From contig NZ_JACVMX010000009.1 of assembly GCF_014530035.1 (NCBI RefSeq), positions 61,123 to 125,122 of the forward strand: 64,000 bases of DNA, written 5' to 3'. Position 1 is the stretch's first letter. Each line of letters begins with the position of its first letter. A model generated the notes under the pieces. The model was not told where the DNA came from. It worked only from the letters and a program-made list of their open reading frames with translations, and ran no database searches. The position numbers were made by a program, and so were the translations under genes. Shown here in pieces: positions 34,783-43,930 of this stretch. The stretch is from Leucobacter sp. cx-328. GTDB lineage: Bacteria; Actinomycetota; Actinomycetes; Actinomycetales; Microbacteriaceae.

Positions 34783-35750
34783 GTAAGTCGCGGCGCGCTG
34801 CACGACCTGCCGGTCCGCCCAGCGCAGTTGCCGAAGAACGGCCGAAGCCGGCGCCGCCCGTACAGCGGGCGATGACGGCTCCGATCGTCGTGCCTACGCG
34901 AAAGGTAGTGCATTCGGCAACGGCCGCGTCTGACGCTCCCGGCCTTGCCAAGCATGACGCGGCCGCATCGAGCGGTGCGGCCGCGCAGCAGCAGGGAGGA
35001 AAGCCAAACCCTCGCCGTCGTCGGCGACGTGGCGGCGGAAAGCGGTTGCCAGATCGCGCCATCGTTTTCGTTGGTCCGATGGCCGCCGGAAAGACGAGCC
35101 TCGGAAAACGAGTTGCGCGTGATCTTGGCATTCCCTTTGTCGATAGCGATGCGGTCTTCGTTCGCCAGTATGGCGTCATTACCGAGTTCTTTGCTGAGCA
35201 CGGTGAAGCGGAGTTCCGTCGTCTCGAGGCGGAAATTATTGCGGCCGAGCTCGCTGAACAGGGCACGAAGGTGCTCGCGCTTGGTGGCGGTGCGGTGCTT
35301 ACCGACTCGACTCGTGCATTGCTCGCGGAACACCCCACGATTCTGCTCATGACGACGCAGGAAGCGGTGCTTCGTACCGCAAATCTTTCGCGCCGCCCCC
35401 TGCTGCGCGACGATCCCAACGCCTGGGGACGCATTCTTGAGTCGCGTAAGCCGCTGTACCTAGAGGTCGCCCAGGTGACATTCCGGACAGACCGCGCCAC
35501 TAAGGAACAGCTTTCGCGCCGCGTCACTCAGTGGGTGCGCGGATACGCCCGTAAACAGCAGGCAGCAGCTGGTGACTCGGGGGAGAAGCCCCCTGTGAGC
35601 GCGTCAGAATCTCAGGCGCCCCTCACACACGCACAGCGTGCGGCAGCAAAGAATGCGAATGCCCGCAGTGGCGGATCGCGAGCAGCAGCACGACGTCGCG
35701 CGGCACGAAACAATGCCGCAAAGAATTCACAGCCAAGGAGTGAAGCATGA
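34779..35750 (+). CDS. aroK: Shikimate kinase with long basic extensions
   Basis: ATP-dependent phosphorylation of shikimate. The kinase core (about residues 88-255) shows the P-loop [48 protein letters not shown] and the lid RRPLLRDDP. At 323 aa it is nearly twice the usual ~170-190: it has an N-terminal extension of about 85 residues rich in Pro, Ala and Arg ending in [16 protein letters not shown], and a C-terminal tail of about 65 residues rich in Ala, Arg and Asn. Both look disordered and could bind nucleic acid or partners. The GTG start overlaps aroC, and the stop overlaps aroB. Confidence 0.92.
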   Translation: MSKSRRAARPAGPPSAVAEERPKPAPPVQRAMTAPIVVPTRKVVHSATAASDAPGLAKHDAAASSGAAAQQQGGKPNPRRRRRRGGGKRLPDRAIVFVGPMAAGKTSLGKRVARDLGIPFVDSDAVFVRQYGVITEFFAEHGEAEFRRLEAEIIAAELAEQGTKVLALGGGAVLTDSTRALLAEHPTILLMTTQEAVLRTANLSRRPLLRDDPNAWGRILESRKPLYLEVAQVTFRTDRATKEQLSRRVTQWVRGYARKQQAAAGDSGEKPPVSASESQAPLTHAQRAAAKNANARSGGSRAAARRRAARNNAAKNSQPRSEA

Positions 35751-36829
35751 CCGCCGAGCCAACCATTATCCAGGTCACGGGAGAAACCTCGTATGAGGTC
35801 ACTGTCGGGCGTGGAGTGCTCGATCGTGTACCCGCCGCGCTTGGTGATCGCGTGGCCAAGGTCCTCATCGTGCACACCGCGACTGTTGGGCGTCTCGCCG
35901 AGAATCTCCGTAACGACCTCGCTGAGCAGTACGAACAGGTACTCCTGGCAGAGGTGCCTGACGCTGAATCGGCGAAGCGCGTAGAGGTTGCCGCGTTCAT
36001 TTGGGGAATCCTCGGTCAGGCTGACTTCACTCGCACCGATGCCGTCATCGGCCTCGGCGGCGGTGCTGTGACTGACCTTGCTGGCTTTGTTGCTGCGACC
36101 TGGCTGCGCGGTGTGCCGCTCGTCCAGATCCCCACGACCGTGCTCGGCATGGTCGATGCTTCCGTCGGTGGTAAGACCGGTATCAACACGGCAGAGGGCA
36201 AGAACCTTGTGGGCGCATTCTACGCGCCCCAGGCTGTCATCTGCGACCTCGCACTGCTCGACACGCTGCCGCAGAACGAGATTCTCGCTGGCTTCGCAGA
36301 GGTCGCTAAGTGCGGTTTCATCGCTGAGCCGGAGATTCTTGACATCATTGAAGCCGACACTGCGAAAGCAACGACTCCGACGACGCCTGAGTTCCAGCGC
36401 GTTGTCGAGCTTGCGATCGGTGTGAAGGCCAACGTCGTCTCGCAAGACTTCAAGGAATCGGGCCTGCGCGAAATCTTGAACTACGGCCACACCCTCGGTC
36501 ACGCGATCGAGCATGCTGAGCGCTACCAGTGGCGTCATGGCGTCGCGATCTCGATCGGCATGATGTATGCGGCAGAGCTTGGTCGAATGGCTGGCGCACT
36601 TTCGGACGCAGACGTTGAGCGCCACAAGCGAGTGCTTTCGCTGCTCTCGTTGCCGCTCTCTTACCCCGCCGGCCGTTGGCCAGGCCTGCTTGAAGCTATG
36701 CAGCGCGATAAGAAGGCGCGTGCTGGCATGCTCCGCTTCATCGTGCTCGACGAGATCGGGAAGCCGCGTGTGCTCGCTGGCACCGATGCGTCAATGCTGC
36801 AGTTCGCGTACCAGGAGATCGCTAACTAA
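35747..36829 (+). CDS. aroB: 3-dehydroquinate synthase
   Basis: Second step of the shikimate pathway, NAD- and metal-dependent; 360 aa. GRGVLDRVPAALGDR, IGLGGGAVTDLAGFVAATWLRG, QIPTTVLGMVDASVGGKTGIN, NLVGAFYAPQAVICD, EVAKCGFI and LNYGHTLGHAIEHAERYQWRHG with metal-binding histidines are intact. It starts within the aroK stop (ATGA) and ends the aroE-aroC-aroK-aroB operon at a strong terminator. In many relatives efp follows directly; here a three-gene module intervenes. Confidence 0.97.
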   Translation: MTAEPTIIQVTGETSYEVTVGRGVLDRVPAALGDRVAKVLIVHTATVGRLAENLRNDLAEQYEQVLLAEVPDAESAKRVEVAAFIWGILGQADFTRTDAVIGLGGGAVTDLAGFVAATWLRGVPLVQIPTTVLGMVDASVGGKTGINTAEGKNLVGAFYAPQAVICDLALLDTLPQNEILAGFAEVAKCGFIAEPEILDIIEADTAKATTPTTPEFQRVVELAIGVKANVVSQDFKESGLREILNYGHTLGHAIEHAERYQWRHGVAISIGMMYAAELGRMAGALSDADVERHKRVLSLLSLPLSYPAGRWPGLLEAMQRDKKARAGMLRFIVLDEIGKPRVLAGTDASMLQFAYQEIAN

Positions 36830-36844
36830 CTCGAGCGATACGAG

Positions 36845-36881
36845 CGGAGGCCCGCACCCTGACTTGGGGTGTGGGCCTCCG
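36845..36881. terminator. Bidirectional terminator between aroB and the AAA gene
   Basis: 15-bp stem (36845-36859 with 36867-36881, one G-T pair), loop TGACTTG, followed by GTGTTTCT on the plus strand. It lies between convergent genes. Confidence 0.85.
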
Positions 36882-36908
36882 TGTTTCTCCGCAGTGTTGA
36901 GTCCGCGG

Positions 36909-38327
36909 CTATGGTCGTGTGAATCCCTGGCTCTGCAATATGAGCGTGAGCACTTGCCGGTCGCCGGTGTGCATGACGCCATCGACGAATCGGTAAAGCG
37001 CGTGGGGGAGTGACACTCGCCCGCCGCTACCGGCCGCCTTACGCAGAATCGCGACGAGCGTGCGGGGTGCGAGTACCGCCTCCTCGAGGCCGGGACGGCC
37101 GTCAATTTCGCGCTCAGTGGAAACGAAGTCGCTGAATCCATCGCCCGTGATACCCGCGAACACCTGCTGGCTGATGAAAGCGACACGACAGACCCGTTCG
37201 AGTTCATCAGCACTGAACGGAATGGTGCCGTAGCGATCGGCAGTTGCCGCGGCGGCAAGTAGCGCGTTTTCAATGGGCGGATCGACGAATCGGTTTCCCG
37301 CATCGGGATAGTGCACACGATATGTGTTGGCGCCAAACCTGTTCACGAGTTCGGCGCTCAAGCGATCAATGCCGCGGTAGCGGTGAGGGGTTTGTTCGTT
37401 TGCCGTCGCGAGGATTGCGAATCCAGGTGCGATCGTCACCGGACGGCCTCCGTCTTCCTGCACGGCAAATTGGTCACCGGGTCGCAGCTGCAGGATGCGG
37501 TTGAGGCGTTTGAGGAACTCGGGTGGCATCGCGTTGACCTCATCGAGGATCAGCGGGTGGCCGGTCTCCATCGCGCGTAAGAGCGGGCCAGGAACGAATC
37601 GGCTTACCGTCGCTCCCTGGTCTGCAAGTAGCTCGTGCGCGCCAATGAGCTGAGCACTGGTGATGTCACCGTAGCCGGAAATGAGTTCGGGTTCATTCCC
37701 GAGCTCGGTACGTGACAGGTATTCTGCGAGGGCCGTCTTTGCGCCGCCAGTTTCACCGATGAGGAGCAGCGGTTCGCCACGCAGGAGCGCTGGCGTCGAC
37801 TCCTCAATGATGTTGCGCATCTGTGCCGTGAGCAGCAGCCCGGCGTCGAGCTCGCGTTTCGCCTTGCGCACACGGAGTGTTGCGAGTGCGACAGTGACGC
37901 GGTCGCGCGTGTCCGCATCGCGCACATCAGCGTGCCAGCTGGGGGTGCCTGTAGCCCCAGCTATGAGTTCGTCGCGGATCTCTTCCTCTGCGCGAATGAG
38001 CCCACGGTTGGCGCGGGCAGCCGCCGCCGAGATTTCGGTAGCTCGTGCGAGCTGCTGTTCGCGCGCGCGCTCCGCTTTGTGGGCATTGACCGCAACCCGG
38101 AGTGCCCGTGCGCGGGCATCGAACTCGGCATTGATACGATCCCGATCGTCTGGGGCAGCGTAGAGCTCTTCCCACCGTGCATCGAGCGCTGCGAGCGCCG
38201 TCTGTAGCAGCGATGCGAGGCCGACCGGCGTGTCAGATGCTGCGCGAAGTGCACGAAGCACCTCTCGCCGTTCGTCACGAATCTCGAAGGCCTCGAGTAG
38301 GACGGGATGGGCAGCAGGGGTGAGCAT
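36909..38327 (-). CDS. MoxR-like AAA ATPase (dynein-related AAA_5 type)
   Basis: A 472-aa AAA+ ATPase. The N-terminal ~150 residues form a charged helical/coiled-coil segment. Walker A is LLIGETGGAKTAL (191-200), Walker B HPLILDEVNAMPPEFL (257-272) and sensor 1 AILATANEQTPHRYRGIDRLSAELVNRF-like region (about 304-331). This is the MoxR/AAA_5 pattern of chaperones that work with a VWA protein, as in RavA-ViaA, NorQ-NorD and CoxD-CoxE. The partner VWA gene is divergent, 55 bp away. The ATG at 38327 lies 6 nt after a TAGCGT box on this strand. Substrate unknown. Confidence 0.88.
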   Translation of the reverse strand: MLTPAAHPVLLEAFEIRDERREVLRALRAASDTPVGLASLLQTALAALDARWEELYAAPDDRDRINAEFDARARALRVAVNAHKAERAREQQLARATEISAAAARANRGLIRAEEEIRDELIAGATGTPSWHADVRDADTRDRVTVALATLRVRKAKRELDAGLLLTAQMRNIIEESTPALLRGEPLLLIGETGGAKTALAEYLSRTELGNEPELISGYGDITSAQLIGAHELLADQGATVSRFVPGPLLRAMETGHPLILDEVNAMPPEFLKRLNRILQLRPGDQFAVQEDGGRPVTIAPGFAILATANEQTPHRYRGIDRLSAELVNRFGANTYRVHYPDAGNRFVDPPIENALLAAAATADRYGTIPFSADELERVCRVAFISQQVFAGITGDGFSDFVSTEREIDGRPGLEEAVLAPRTLVAILRKAAGSGGRVSLPHALYRFVDGVMHTGDRQVLTLILQSQGFTRP

Positions 38328-38339
38328 ATCGTCACGCTA
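38328..38339 (-). promoter_or_regulatory. Leaderless-type promoter of the AAA gene
   Basis: On the minus strand TAGCGT (38339-38334) then 6 nt then ATG at 38327; no Shine-Dalgarno sequence. Confidence 0.55.
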
Positions 38340-38370
38340 TCACTCCGCTGCGGCTTGTAGCCAGGCTCGC

Positions 38371-38383
38371 TAGGGTGGAGCTA
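38371..38383 (+). promoter_or_regulatory. Leaderless-type promoter of the VWA gene
   Basis: TAGGGT (38371-38376) then 6 nt then ATG at 38383. With the AAA promoter 32 bp away on the other strand, the two genes share one short divergent control region. Confidence 0.55.
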
Positions 38384-40224
38384 TGTCGATGGCTGCGCAT
38401 GAACCAGAAGCGCAGTTTCGCGCGCGTCTTACCGCTGCGGCGGCGCTCGCTGGAATAGCTGTTGACGTGACTGACGGTGAAACCTGGGAGGTCGTCGACG
38501 GCCGCGTGCTCGTGGGAACGGCCTGGTTTGCGTTGCGTGGGATTCCACAGGAGCAGGCCGTGCCACTCGCGCTGTTACTCATCTGGGAGTCGGTGCGCGA
38601 AGCCCGGGGCGCACGGTCGCGATGGCACCGCACACAGTCGATGGCTGCACGGAGAACAGAACTTGCACCACTGTTGGCTGGTCTGATCCGCGCACTTGCC
38701 ATCGCGGAGTTGACCGCGGCCTTCCCTGCCTTCCGGAGCCAGATCGCGCGCGCCGTTACGATGCTCGCGCCGGCACACCCCCTCGAACTGCCACGTCATC
38801 TCCAATTTGTTGCAGCTTGCGTGCAAGAGATTGCTGGGGCTGCCCCGCTGTCGCTCGCGCCAGAGGTGTCTGAGGAGCTTGCAACGCTCACGACCTCACC
38901 GCAGCATGATCTGTTGCGCCTCGCGATGGACCCGACAGCGGGCGAGATTGAGCGGCTCGAACGAGCGCTTGCGGTCACTCTTCCGGTGTATGACCGGTTG
39001 CTCGCGCATGACGCAGCGGATCGCGGACTCGGTCAGCAGGGCGACGCTGCGTCCCCACCGCCAGCCGAGGACGGGGGAGAGTCGGGCCTGGAATCTGGTG
39101 CGAGCGATGGTCAGGGGGAGGCCGAGCGGGAAGCGGAAAGTGCAACCGGTACTGCGGGTGACAGTGAGCCTGCGCGCGCCGGGGATCGGCCCGAAGATGC
39201 AGAGGGGTCTGACCTGTTCGAGGCTGAACAGGCGGGCTTCGTGCGGACGGTGCTGGCCACCCCACTGCCTGCGAGTGGCGCCTGGATTGATGGTGTCGAA
39301 GTTCCTGAAATTGATCGCGCTCAGCACACGGAGCAATCGGCGAGCGAGGCTCCCGGCGGGGCAGGGCCGGCCGCTCGGCTCGAGATCTCGCGCGCGAACT
39401 ATCGCGACAGGCTGAGCGCGCAGCGGGAGGCCGTGGAGCGGGTGCGGCTCGTGTGGGAGCGGATCATTGCCGAGCGAATTGGCGTACACCGTTCGCTTTC
39501 GCGTCGAGCGGAAGCTGAAGGCGACCTGCTCGACCAGAACTCGCTGGTGAGCGCAGTCACTGAAGCGCTGTCTGGTGTGCGTAGGCCGCGCGCGTTTCGC
39601 TCGCCAGAGAGGCGACCACGCACTGCTTCCCGAACGGGAAGCACCGACTACGTGCTTTTGATTGATCGGTCGGCATCGATGCAGGGAGCGACCGCGGAAG
39701 CTGCGGCCGACGCGGCGATCATCGTACTTGAAGCGCTCGCGGGCGTTGAACGCGACATCGCGCACAAGGAAGCACAGCTTGGCATTGATCTCGAATTGAG
39801 CATTCGTACGTCACTCTTGCTGTTCGACGCGGAACCCGTGGTTGTCAAGCCGCTGGCTGGTGCACTCGATGAGGGGATGCGGCAGCGCATGTTCGCTGAA
39901 ATTCGCAGCCCGCGTGGTTCCACGAACGACGCTGCGGCCCTTCGCGCTGCGGCCGGTGAGCTACGCCTCGCTGAGTCATCAGCGGACGGTATCGCGCGCA
40001 AGCGAATCGTCATCGTAATCGGCGATGGCGGCACGAATGACGCTGGTGCTGCGGCTCATGAGATTCGTCGTCTCCGTTCACTCGGCGTCGCGGTGCTCGG
40101 CGTGGGAATCGGATCGGCAGATCTTGCGCTTCGGTACGCCCCCGACGGGCATACCGTGCGGAGGCTTGATGACCTCGCGCCCGCGCTCGAAGCACTGGTC
40201 GAAGCGGCGGGACTCACGCGATAG
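38383..40224 (+). CDS. VWA domain protein paired with MoxR-like ATPase
   Basis: A 613-aa cytoplasmic protein with no signal peptide. Residues 1-205 are a helical domain; 210-285 an acidic, Gly/Glu-rich linker; and 420-613 a von Willebrand factor A domain with a full MIDAS: LLIDRSASM (428-432 DRSAS), the Thr in GSTNDAA (about 514) and IVIGDGG (Asp 548). This layout matches metal-binding partners of MoxR ATPases (CoxE, NorD, ViaA). A second in-frame ATG lies two codons in. It is followed after 44 nt by an unrecognised gene on the same strand that is probably cotranscribed. Confidence 0.88.
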   Translation: MSMAAHEPEAQFRARLTAAAALAGIAVDVTDGETWEVVDGRVLVGTAWFALRGIPQEQAVPLALLLIWESVREARGARSRWHRTQSMAARRTELAPLLAGLIRALAIAELTAAFPAFRSQIARAVTMLAPAHPLELPRHLQFVAACVQEIAGAAPLSLAPEVSEELATLTTSPQHDLLRLAMDPTAGEIERLERALAVTLPVYDRLLAHDAADRGLGQQGDAASPPPAEDGGESGLESGASDGQGEAEREAESATGTAGDSEPARAGDRPEDAEGSDLFEAEQAGFVRTVLATPLPASGAWIDGVEVPEIDRAQHTEQSASEAPGGAGPAARLEISRANYRDRLSAQREAVERVRLVWERIIAERIGVHRSLSRRAEAEGDLLDQNSLVSAVTEALSGVRRPRAFRSPERRPRTASRTGSTDYVLLIDRSASMQGATAEAAADAAIIVLEALAGVERDIAHKEAQLGIDLELSIRTSLLLFDAEPVVVKPLAGALDEGMRQRMFAEIRSPRGSTNDAAALRAAAGELRLAESSADGIARKRIVIVIGDGGTNDAGAAAHEIRRLRSLGVAVLGVGIGSADLALRYAPDGHTVRRLDDLAPALEALVEAAGLTR

Positions 40225-40268
40225 GGACGTATCGCGGTAGTGTCAAAGGAAACAAAGGGGGAGCGCCA

Positions 40269-41138
40269 ATGGGTGCACGTGCGGGCGACGAGCTGAAGCT
40301 GGCGCAACTGCTGTTCCCTGATCTTGTGCGAAATGTGCAGGCCGCGCTCGATGCAAACGGTGACGGGGCGGGTCAGGCGACTGCGGCAGAGGCCACGCTC
40401 GCTCATGCTGTGCAACAACTGAAGTCTTCGTCACTTGGCCATGCCGGCTTTGACGCGTTCGAGGTCCCTGGCCACCATAGTGGTACCGGCGCCGCGGTCG
40501 CGGACGCATTTGATGAGGTCCGTCGCATTATGACGTGGATTGGTGGTTCGGTACCCGAACCGGAGGCCTTTCTTGCCGCGGGGGTTGATGCATCGAAGCT
40601 TGCCATTGCACTTTCCAGTGATGCTGACCTCGCGATCGTTCCCGCTCCCCATGGGATTGGTGCAAGCGGTTGGCGAAGTCTGTATCGCGGTGCAGCACGT
40701 CAACCGGGGAGCCCGCTGTCGCTTGCAGAACCGCTCGTACTCGCAGAAGAAATTGCGCAGTCGTTTGCGACGCTCGACGACGTCCCTGATGACGTCCCCA
40801 CTGTCGCTTCAGGGGAAAGCTCAGGGGGGACCAGTGGCGAGGTTCGGTGGACGCTGCGGCTCATTCCTGCGGGCGCAACCCCAGCCGTGCTTGGGCTGAG
40901 TCACCTTCACGGACCGCACGTCACAATTGCAGAGATGCTCATGCTTCAGCTCATGCGCATGACACGGGGCGCTGATCCTCTCGACGCCCGCTCATTCACC
41001 TGGCTGAACGGCGTGTTGAGCGACGGTAGGTTCGCCGCGCGGCATGTGTTTGACGCTGGGGAGCGAAATGTCCGGGTGACCAGTCGTGAGGTTGGCAACC
41101 AAGGGCCACACCTTGGTGCCCGGCCACCGGTTGGCTAG
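40269..41138 (+). CDS. Unrecognised protein, third member of the AAA/VWA module
   Basis: 289 aa, predicted soluble, not assignable to a family by reading. It has an alpha-helical N-terminus (residues 1-50), a middle region with [19 protein letters not shown] and [20 protein letters not shown], a Ser/Gly-rich loop near residue 190, and a C-terminal part ([33 protein letters not shown]) before a short basic tail. No membrane helix, signal peptide or clear catalytic motif was found. The ATG at 40269 follows GGGGGAG. Its place after the VWA gene suggests it is a substrate, adaptor or effector of the AAA/VWA pair. It is followed by efp on the same strand. Confidence 0.75.
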   Translation: MGARAGDELKLAQLLFPDLVRNVQAALDANGDGAGQATAAEATLAHAVQQLKSSSLGHAGFDAFEVPGHHSGTGAAVADAFDEVRRIMTWIGGSVPEPEAFLAAGVDASKLAIALSSDADLAIVPAPHGIGASGWRSLYRGAARQPGSPLSLAEPLVLAEEIAQSFATLDDVPDDVPTVASGESSGGTSGEVRWTLRLIPAGATPAVLGLSHLHGPHVTIAEMLMLQLMRMTRGADPLDARSFTWLNGVLSDGRFAARHVFDAGERNVRVTSREVGNQGPHLGARPPVG

Positions 41139-41197
41139 AACACTCGCCGGAAGAAGTTTTCAGGCAAACACCTTGTTGCGCGTGTAGACTGAATCGT

Positions 41198-41209
41198 CGC
41201 AAATTTGCG
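41198..41209 (+). promoter_or_regulatory. 12-bp palindrome in the efp leader
   Basis: CGCAAATTTGCG, a perfect palindrome 33 nt before the efp ATG, 7 bp downstream of a TAGACT box at 41185-41190. It could be an operator, but short AT-centred palindromes also occur by chance. Confidence 0.3.
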
Positions 41210-41242
41210 CTCGTACTTTATAGAATCCGGAGAATAACTGGT

Positions 41243-41806
41243 ATGGCAACCTCGAACGACATCAAGAACGGCACCGTCATCAAGGAGAACGGCCAGCTGT
41301 GGAGCGTGGTTGAGTTCCAGCACGTGAAGCCGGGCAAGGGTGGCGCATTCGTCCGCACCAAGCAGAAGAACGTTGTGTCGGGCAAGATCATCGACAAGAC
41401 CTACAACGCTGGCGCGAAGATCGAAACCGCAAGTGTTGATCGCCGCGATTTCCAGTACCTCTACCAGGACGGCGCTGACTTCGTCTTCATGGACAAGAGT
41501 GATTACGATCAGATCACCGTTCCGGCAAACGTTGTCGGTGACGCTTCGAAGTACATGCTCGAGAACCAGGACGCGCAGATTGCGCTCCACGAGGGTGAGC
41601 CCCTCTACGTTGAGCTCCCCGCTTCGGTAGTTCTCGAGATCACCTACACCGAGCCTGGCCTGCAGGGCGACCGCTCGACCGGTGGCACCAAGCCTGCAAC
41701 CGTTGAGACTGGCGCTGAGATTCAGGTTCCCCTGTTCCTCGAGACCGGCACCCGCGTCAAGGTTGATACCCGCACGGGTGACTACCTCGGTCGCGTCAAC
41801 GACTAA
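41243..41806 (+). CDS. efp: Translation elongation factor P
   Basis: Relieves ribosome stalling at polyproline; 187 aa, three beta-barrel domains. [21 protein letters not shown], the tip loop [13 protein letters not shown] with the exposed Lys, [13 protein letters not shown] and [19 protein letters not shown] are classic. No EpmA/EpmB or YmfI modification gene lies nearby. The ATG at 41243 follows GGAG. nusB begins 6 nt after its stop; efp-nusB is the usual order. Confidence 0.97.
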   Translation: MATSNDIKNGTVIKENGQLWSVVEFQHVKPGKGGAFVRTKQKNVVSGKIIDKTYNAGAKIETASVDRRDFQYLYQDGADFVFMDKSDYDQITVPANVVGDASKYMLENQDAQIALHEGEPLYVELPASVVLEITYTEPGLQGDRSTGGTKPATVETGAEIQVPLFLETGTRVKVDTRTGDYLGRVND

Positions 41807-41812
41807 GCGCCG

Positions 41813-42229
41813 TTGTCAGCCCGTACTAAGGCGCGCAAGCGCGCGCTTGACATGTTGTTCCAGGCCGACGTGCTTGGTGTTCCTCTCTCTGAGGTGCTCA
41901 CTGCCGAGGCACGTCGTGCGGCAGGCGAGCCTGACCGTGCGGCTTCGTGGGTATACGCGAGAGAGATCATCGATGGCGTCACGGACCACCGTGACCAGAT
42001 CGATGACCTGATCTCGACGTATGCGCAGGGGTGGACGATTGAACGCATGCCGAACGTAGACCGAGCAGTTCTGCGTCTCGCTGCATGGGAGATCCTGCAC
42101 AACCCTGAGGTTCCGACCGCAGTGGCAATTGATGAAGCAATCGAGCTAGCGAAGAACTACTCGACTGATGATTCGAGCCGCTTCGTCAACGGTGTCCTTG
42201 GCAAGATCGCGGATCACGCCGACTCGTAG
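41813..42229 (+). CDS. nusB: Transcription antitermination protein NusB
   Basis: Binds boxA with S10 in rRNA antitermination; 138 aa, all helical. ARTKARKRALDMLFQADVLG at the N-terminus, ERMPNVDRAVLRLAAWEIL and VPTAVAIDEAIELAKNYSTDDSSRFVNGVLGKIA at the C-terminus are the family core. It starts at a TTG 6 nt after the efp stop, presumably by coupling, and ends at a very strong terminator before the pyr operon. Confidence 0.96.
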   Translation: MSARTKARKRALDMLFQADVLGVPLSEVLTAEARRAAGEPDRAASWVYAREIIDGVTDHRDQIDDLISTYAQGWTIERMPNVDRAVLRLAAWEILHNPEVPTAVAIDEAIELAKNYSTDDSSRFVNGVLGKIADHADS

Positions 42230-42238
42230 GCCGGCGCC

Positions 42239-42287
42239 AATGCAAGAACCCCGCATCTCTTTCTGAGAGGTGCGGGGTTCTTGCATT
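42239..42287 (+). terminator. Intrinsic terminator after nusB
   Basis: 22-bp stem (42239-42260 with 42266-42287) with one G-T pair and a TTCTG loop; the distal arm ends in TTGCATTTCT. It insulates efp-nusB from the pyr operon. Confidence 0.9.
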
Positions 42288-42350
42288 TCTACGGGGCTGG
42301 CGAAACACTCCACTCACAGCTTGAACGTGCATGGGGATTGAAAAATGCGG

Positions 42351-42416
42351 TAGGCTTACAGGCGTTTACAGCACTTCTTTAAACCCGTCCAGTGAGGCGG
42401 AGAAGGGGGGCGAAGC
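42351..42416 (+). promoter_or_regulatory. pyr operon promoter and PyrR-binding leader
   Basis: TAGGCT at 42351-42356 can start a leader of about 55 nt. Within it TCCAGTGAGGC (42389-42399) matches the PyrR RNA-binding loop consensus (UCCNGNGAGGY), directly followed by the ribosome site GGAGAAGGGGGG of pyrR. No terminator hairpin lies between loop and gene, so the likely mode is PyrR blocking translation initiation when UMP is high, as described for mycobacteria, not Bacillus-type attenuation. Confidence 0.65.
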
Positions 42417-42980
42417 GTGGGAGCGATTACGGTACTGGAAAGTGCTGAGATTTCGCGGGCGCTCACCCGTATCTCGCACGAGATCATCGAAGCCAACCGT
42501 GGTGTCGATAACCTCGTCATTGTTGGAATCCCCACGCGTGGTTCAACCCTCGCCCACCGCATTGCTGATCGCATCGAACAGATCGAAGGCACCCCGATCG
42601 AGGTCGGCATCCTTGACGTGACGATGTACCGCGATGATCTCGCAAACCATCCGACGCGCACACCTCAGCCAACGATCATGCCCGCAGAAGGTATTGACGG
42701 CGTGACCGTGGTGCTCGTTGATGACGTGCTCTATTCAGGGCGCACGGTCCGTGCTGCCCTTGATGCGCTGAACGATCACGGCCGCCCGCGCGCTGTCCGC
42801 CTTGCGGCTCTTATTGACAGAGGCCACCGAGAGCTGCCGATCCGCGCCGACTATATTGGTAAGAATCTGCCGAGCGCGAAGCACGAACGAATTTCCGTAC
42901 GACTCGAAGAGCTCGATGGCGTTGATGAAGTCACGATCTCTTCTGGCGAGACTGAAGGACCTCAGGAAGTAACCGCATGA
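42417..42980 (+). CDS. pyrR: Pyrimidine operon regulator PyrR / uracil phosphoribosyltransferase
   Basis: RNA-binding regulator with UPRTase activity, 187 aa. The PRPP loop [21 protein letters not shown] and [11 protein letters not shown] are intact, and [29 protein letters not shown] is the conserved C-terminal part. It is the first gene of pyrR-pyrB-pyrC-PH-carA-carB-pyrF-gmk. A PyrR recognition loop lies just before its own GTG, consistent with autoregulation. Its stop overlaps pyrB (ATGA at 42977-42980). Confidence 0.96.
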   Translation: MGAITVLESAEISRALTRISHEIIEANRGVDNLVIVGIPTRGSTLAHRIADRIEQIEGTPIEVGILDVTMYRDDLANHPTRTPQPTIMPAEGIDGVTVVLVDDVLYSGRTVRAALDALNDHGRPRAVRLAALIDRGHRELPIRADYIGKNLPSAKHERISVRLEELDGVDEVTISSGETEGPQEVTA

Positions 42981-43930
42981 GACACCTCCTCGATACGAAG
43001 ACGCTGACCCGTGATGAGGTGCTCCTCATTCTCGATACGGCCGAAGATATGGCGGCGACGCAGCAGCGTGAGGTGAAGAAGCTCCCGACGTTGCGCGGCA
43101 AGACCGTGGTCAACCTCTTCTTCGAAGATTCGACCCGCACCCGCATTAGCTTTGAGGCTGCTGCCAAGCGGCTGAGTGCCGACGTCATCAACTTCAGCGC
43201 CAAGGGCTCCTCAGTCTCGAAAGGCGAGTCGCTCAAAGACACCGCACAGACGCTCCAAGCCATTGGTGCTGATGGTGTGGTGATCCGCCACCCGGCGTCT
43301 GGCGCGCCGAACAAGCTTGCGAACAGCGGGTGGATCAACGCAGGCGTCCTGAACGCCGGCGACGGTACTCACGCGCATCCCACTCAGGCGCTCCTGGACG
43401 CCTTCACGATGCGTCGCCGAATTCATGGTGATGCGAGCCGCGGTCGTGACCTCGACGGCGTCAACGTCGTTATCGTTGGTGACATCTCACACTCGCGCGT
43501 TGCCCGCTCAAACCTGTGGCTGCTGAACATTCTTGGTGCGAAGGTGAGCTTTGTTGCTCCCGAAACACTCATTCCATTCGGCGCACGCACCTGGCCCGTC
43601 AGCATCTATCACGATCTCGACGAAGCGCTTCGCATGGAGCGTCCGGACGTCGTCATGATGCTCCGCATTCAGACCGAGCGTATGCACGCAGCGTTCTTCC
43701 CGAACGAGCGTGAATACGCACGCAACTGGGGTCTCGACGACCGCCGGCTGCAGCTCCTCACCGATGAGGCAATCATCATGCACCCCGGCCCGATGAACCG
43801 TGGCCTGGAAATTTCTTCGGCAGCCGCCGACTCACCCCGCTCCACCGTGCTCGAACAGGTCGCCAACGGCGTATCGGTTCGCATGGCGGCGCTGTACCTG
43901 CTGCTTTCAGGCGAACGAGGAGATGCCTAA
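42977..43930 (+). CDS. pyrB: Aspartate carbamoyltransferase catalytic subunit
   Basis: Transfers the carbamoyl group to aspartate, first pathway-specific pyrimidine step; 317 aa. [18 protein letters not shown] is the carbamoyl phosphate signature; [13 protein letters not shown] and [16 protein letters not shown], plus [11 protein letters not shown], complete the active site. No PyrI regulatory subunit is present, as usual in this phylum. Start and stop both overlap neighbours (pyrR and pyrC), so the operon is tightly coupled. Confidence 0.98.
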   Translation: MRHLLDTKTLTRDEVLLILDTAEDMAATQQREVKKLPTLRGKTVVNLFFEDSTRTRISFEAAAKRLSADVINFSAKGSSVSKGESLKDTAQTLQAIGADGVVIRHPASGAPNKLANSGWINAGVLNAGDGTHAHPTQALLDAFTMRRRIHGDASRGRDLDGVNVVIVGDISHSRVARSNLWLLNILGAKVSFVAPETLIPFGARTWPVSIYHDLDEALRMERPDVVMMLRIQTERMHAAFFPNEREYARNWGLDDRRLQLLTDEAIIMHPGPMNRGLEISSAAADSPRSTVLEQVANGVSVRMAALYLLLSGERGDA

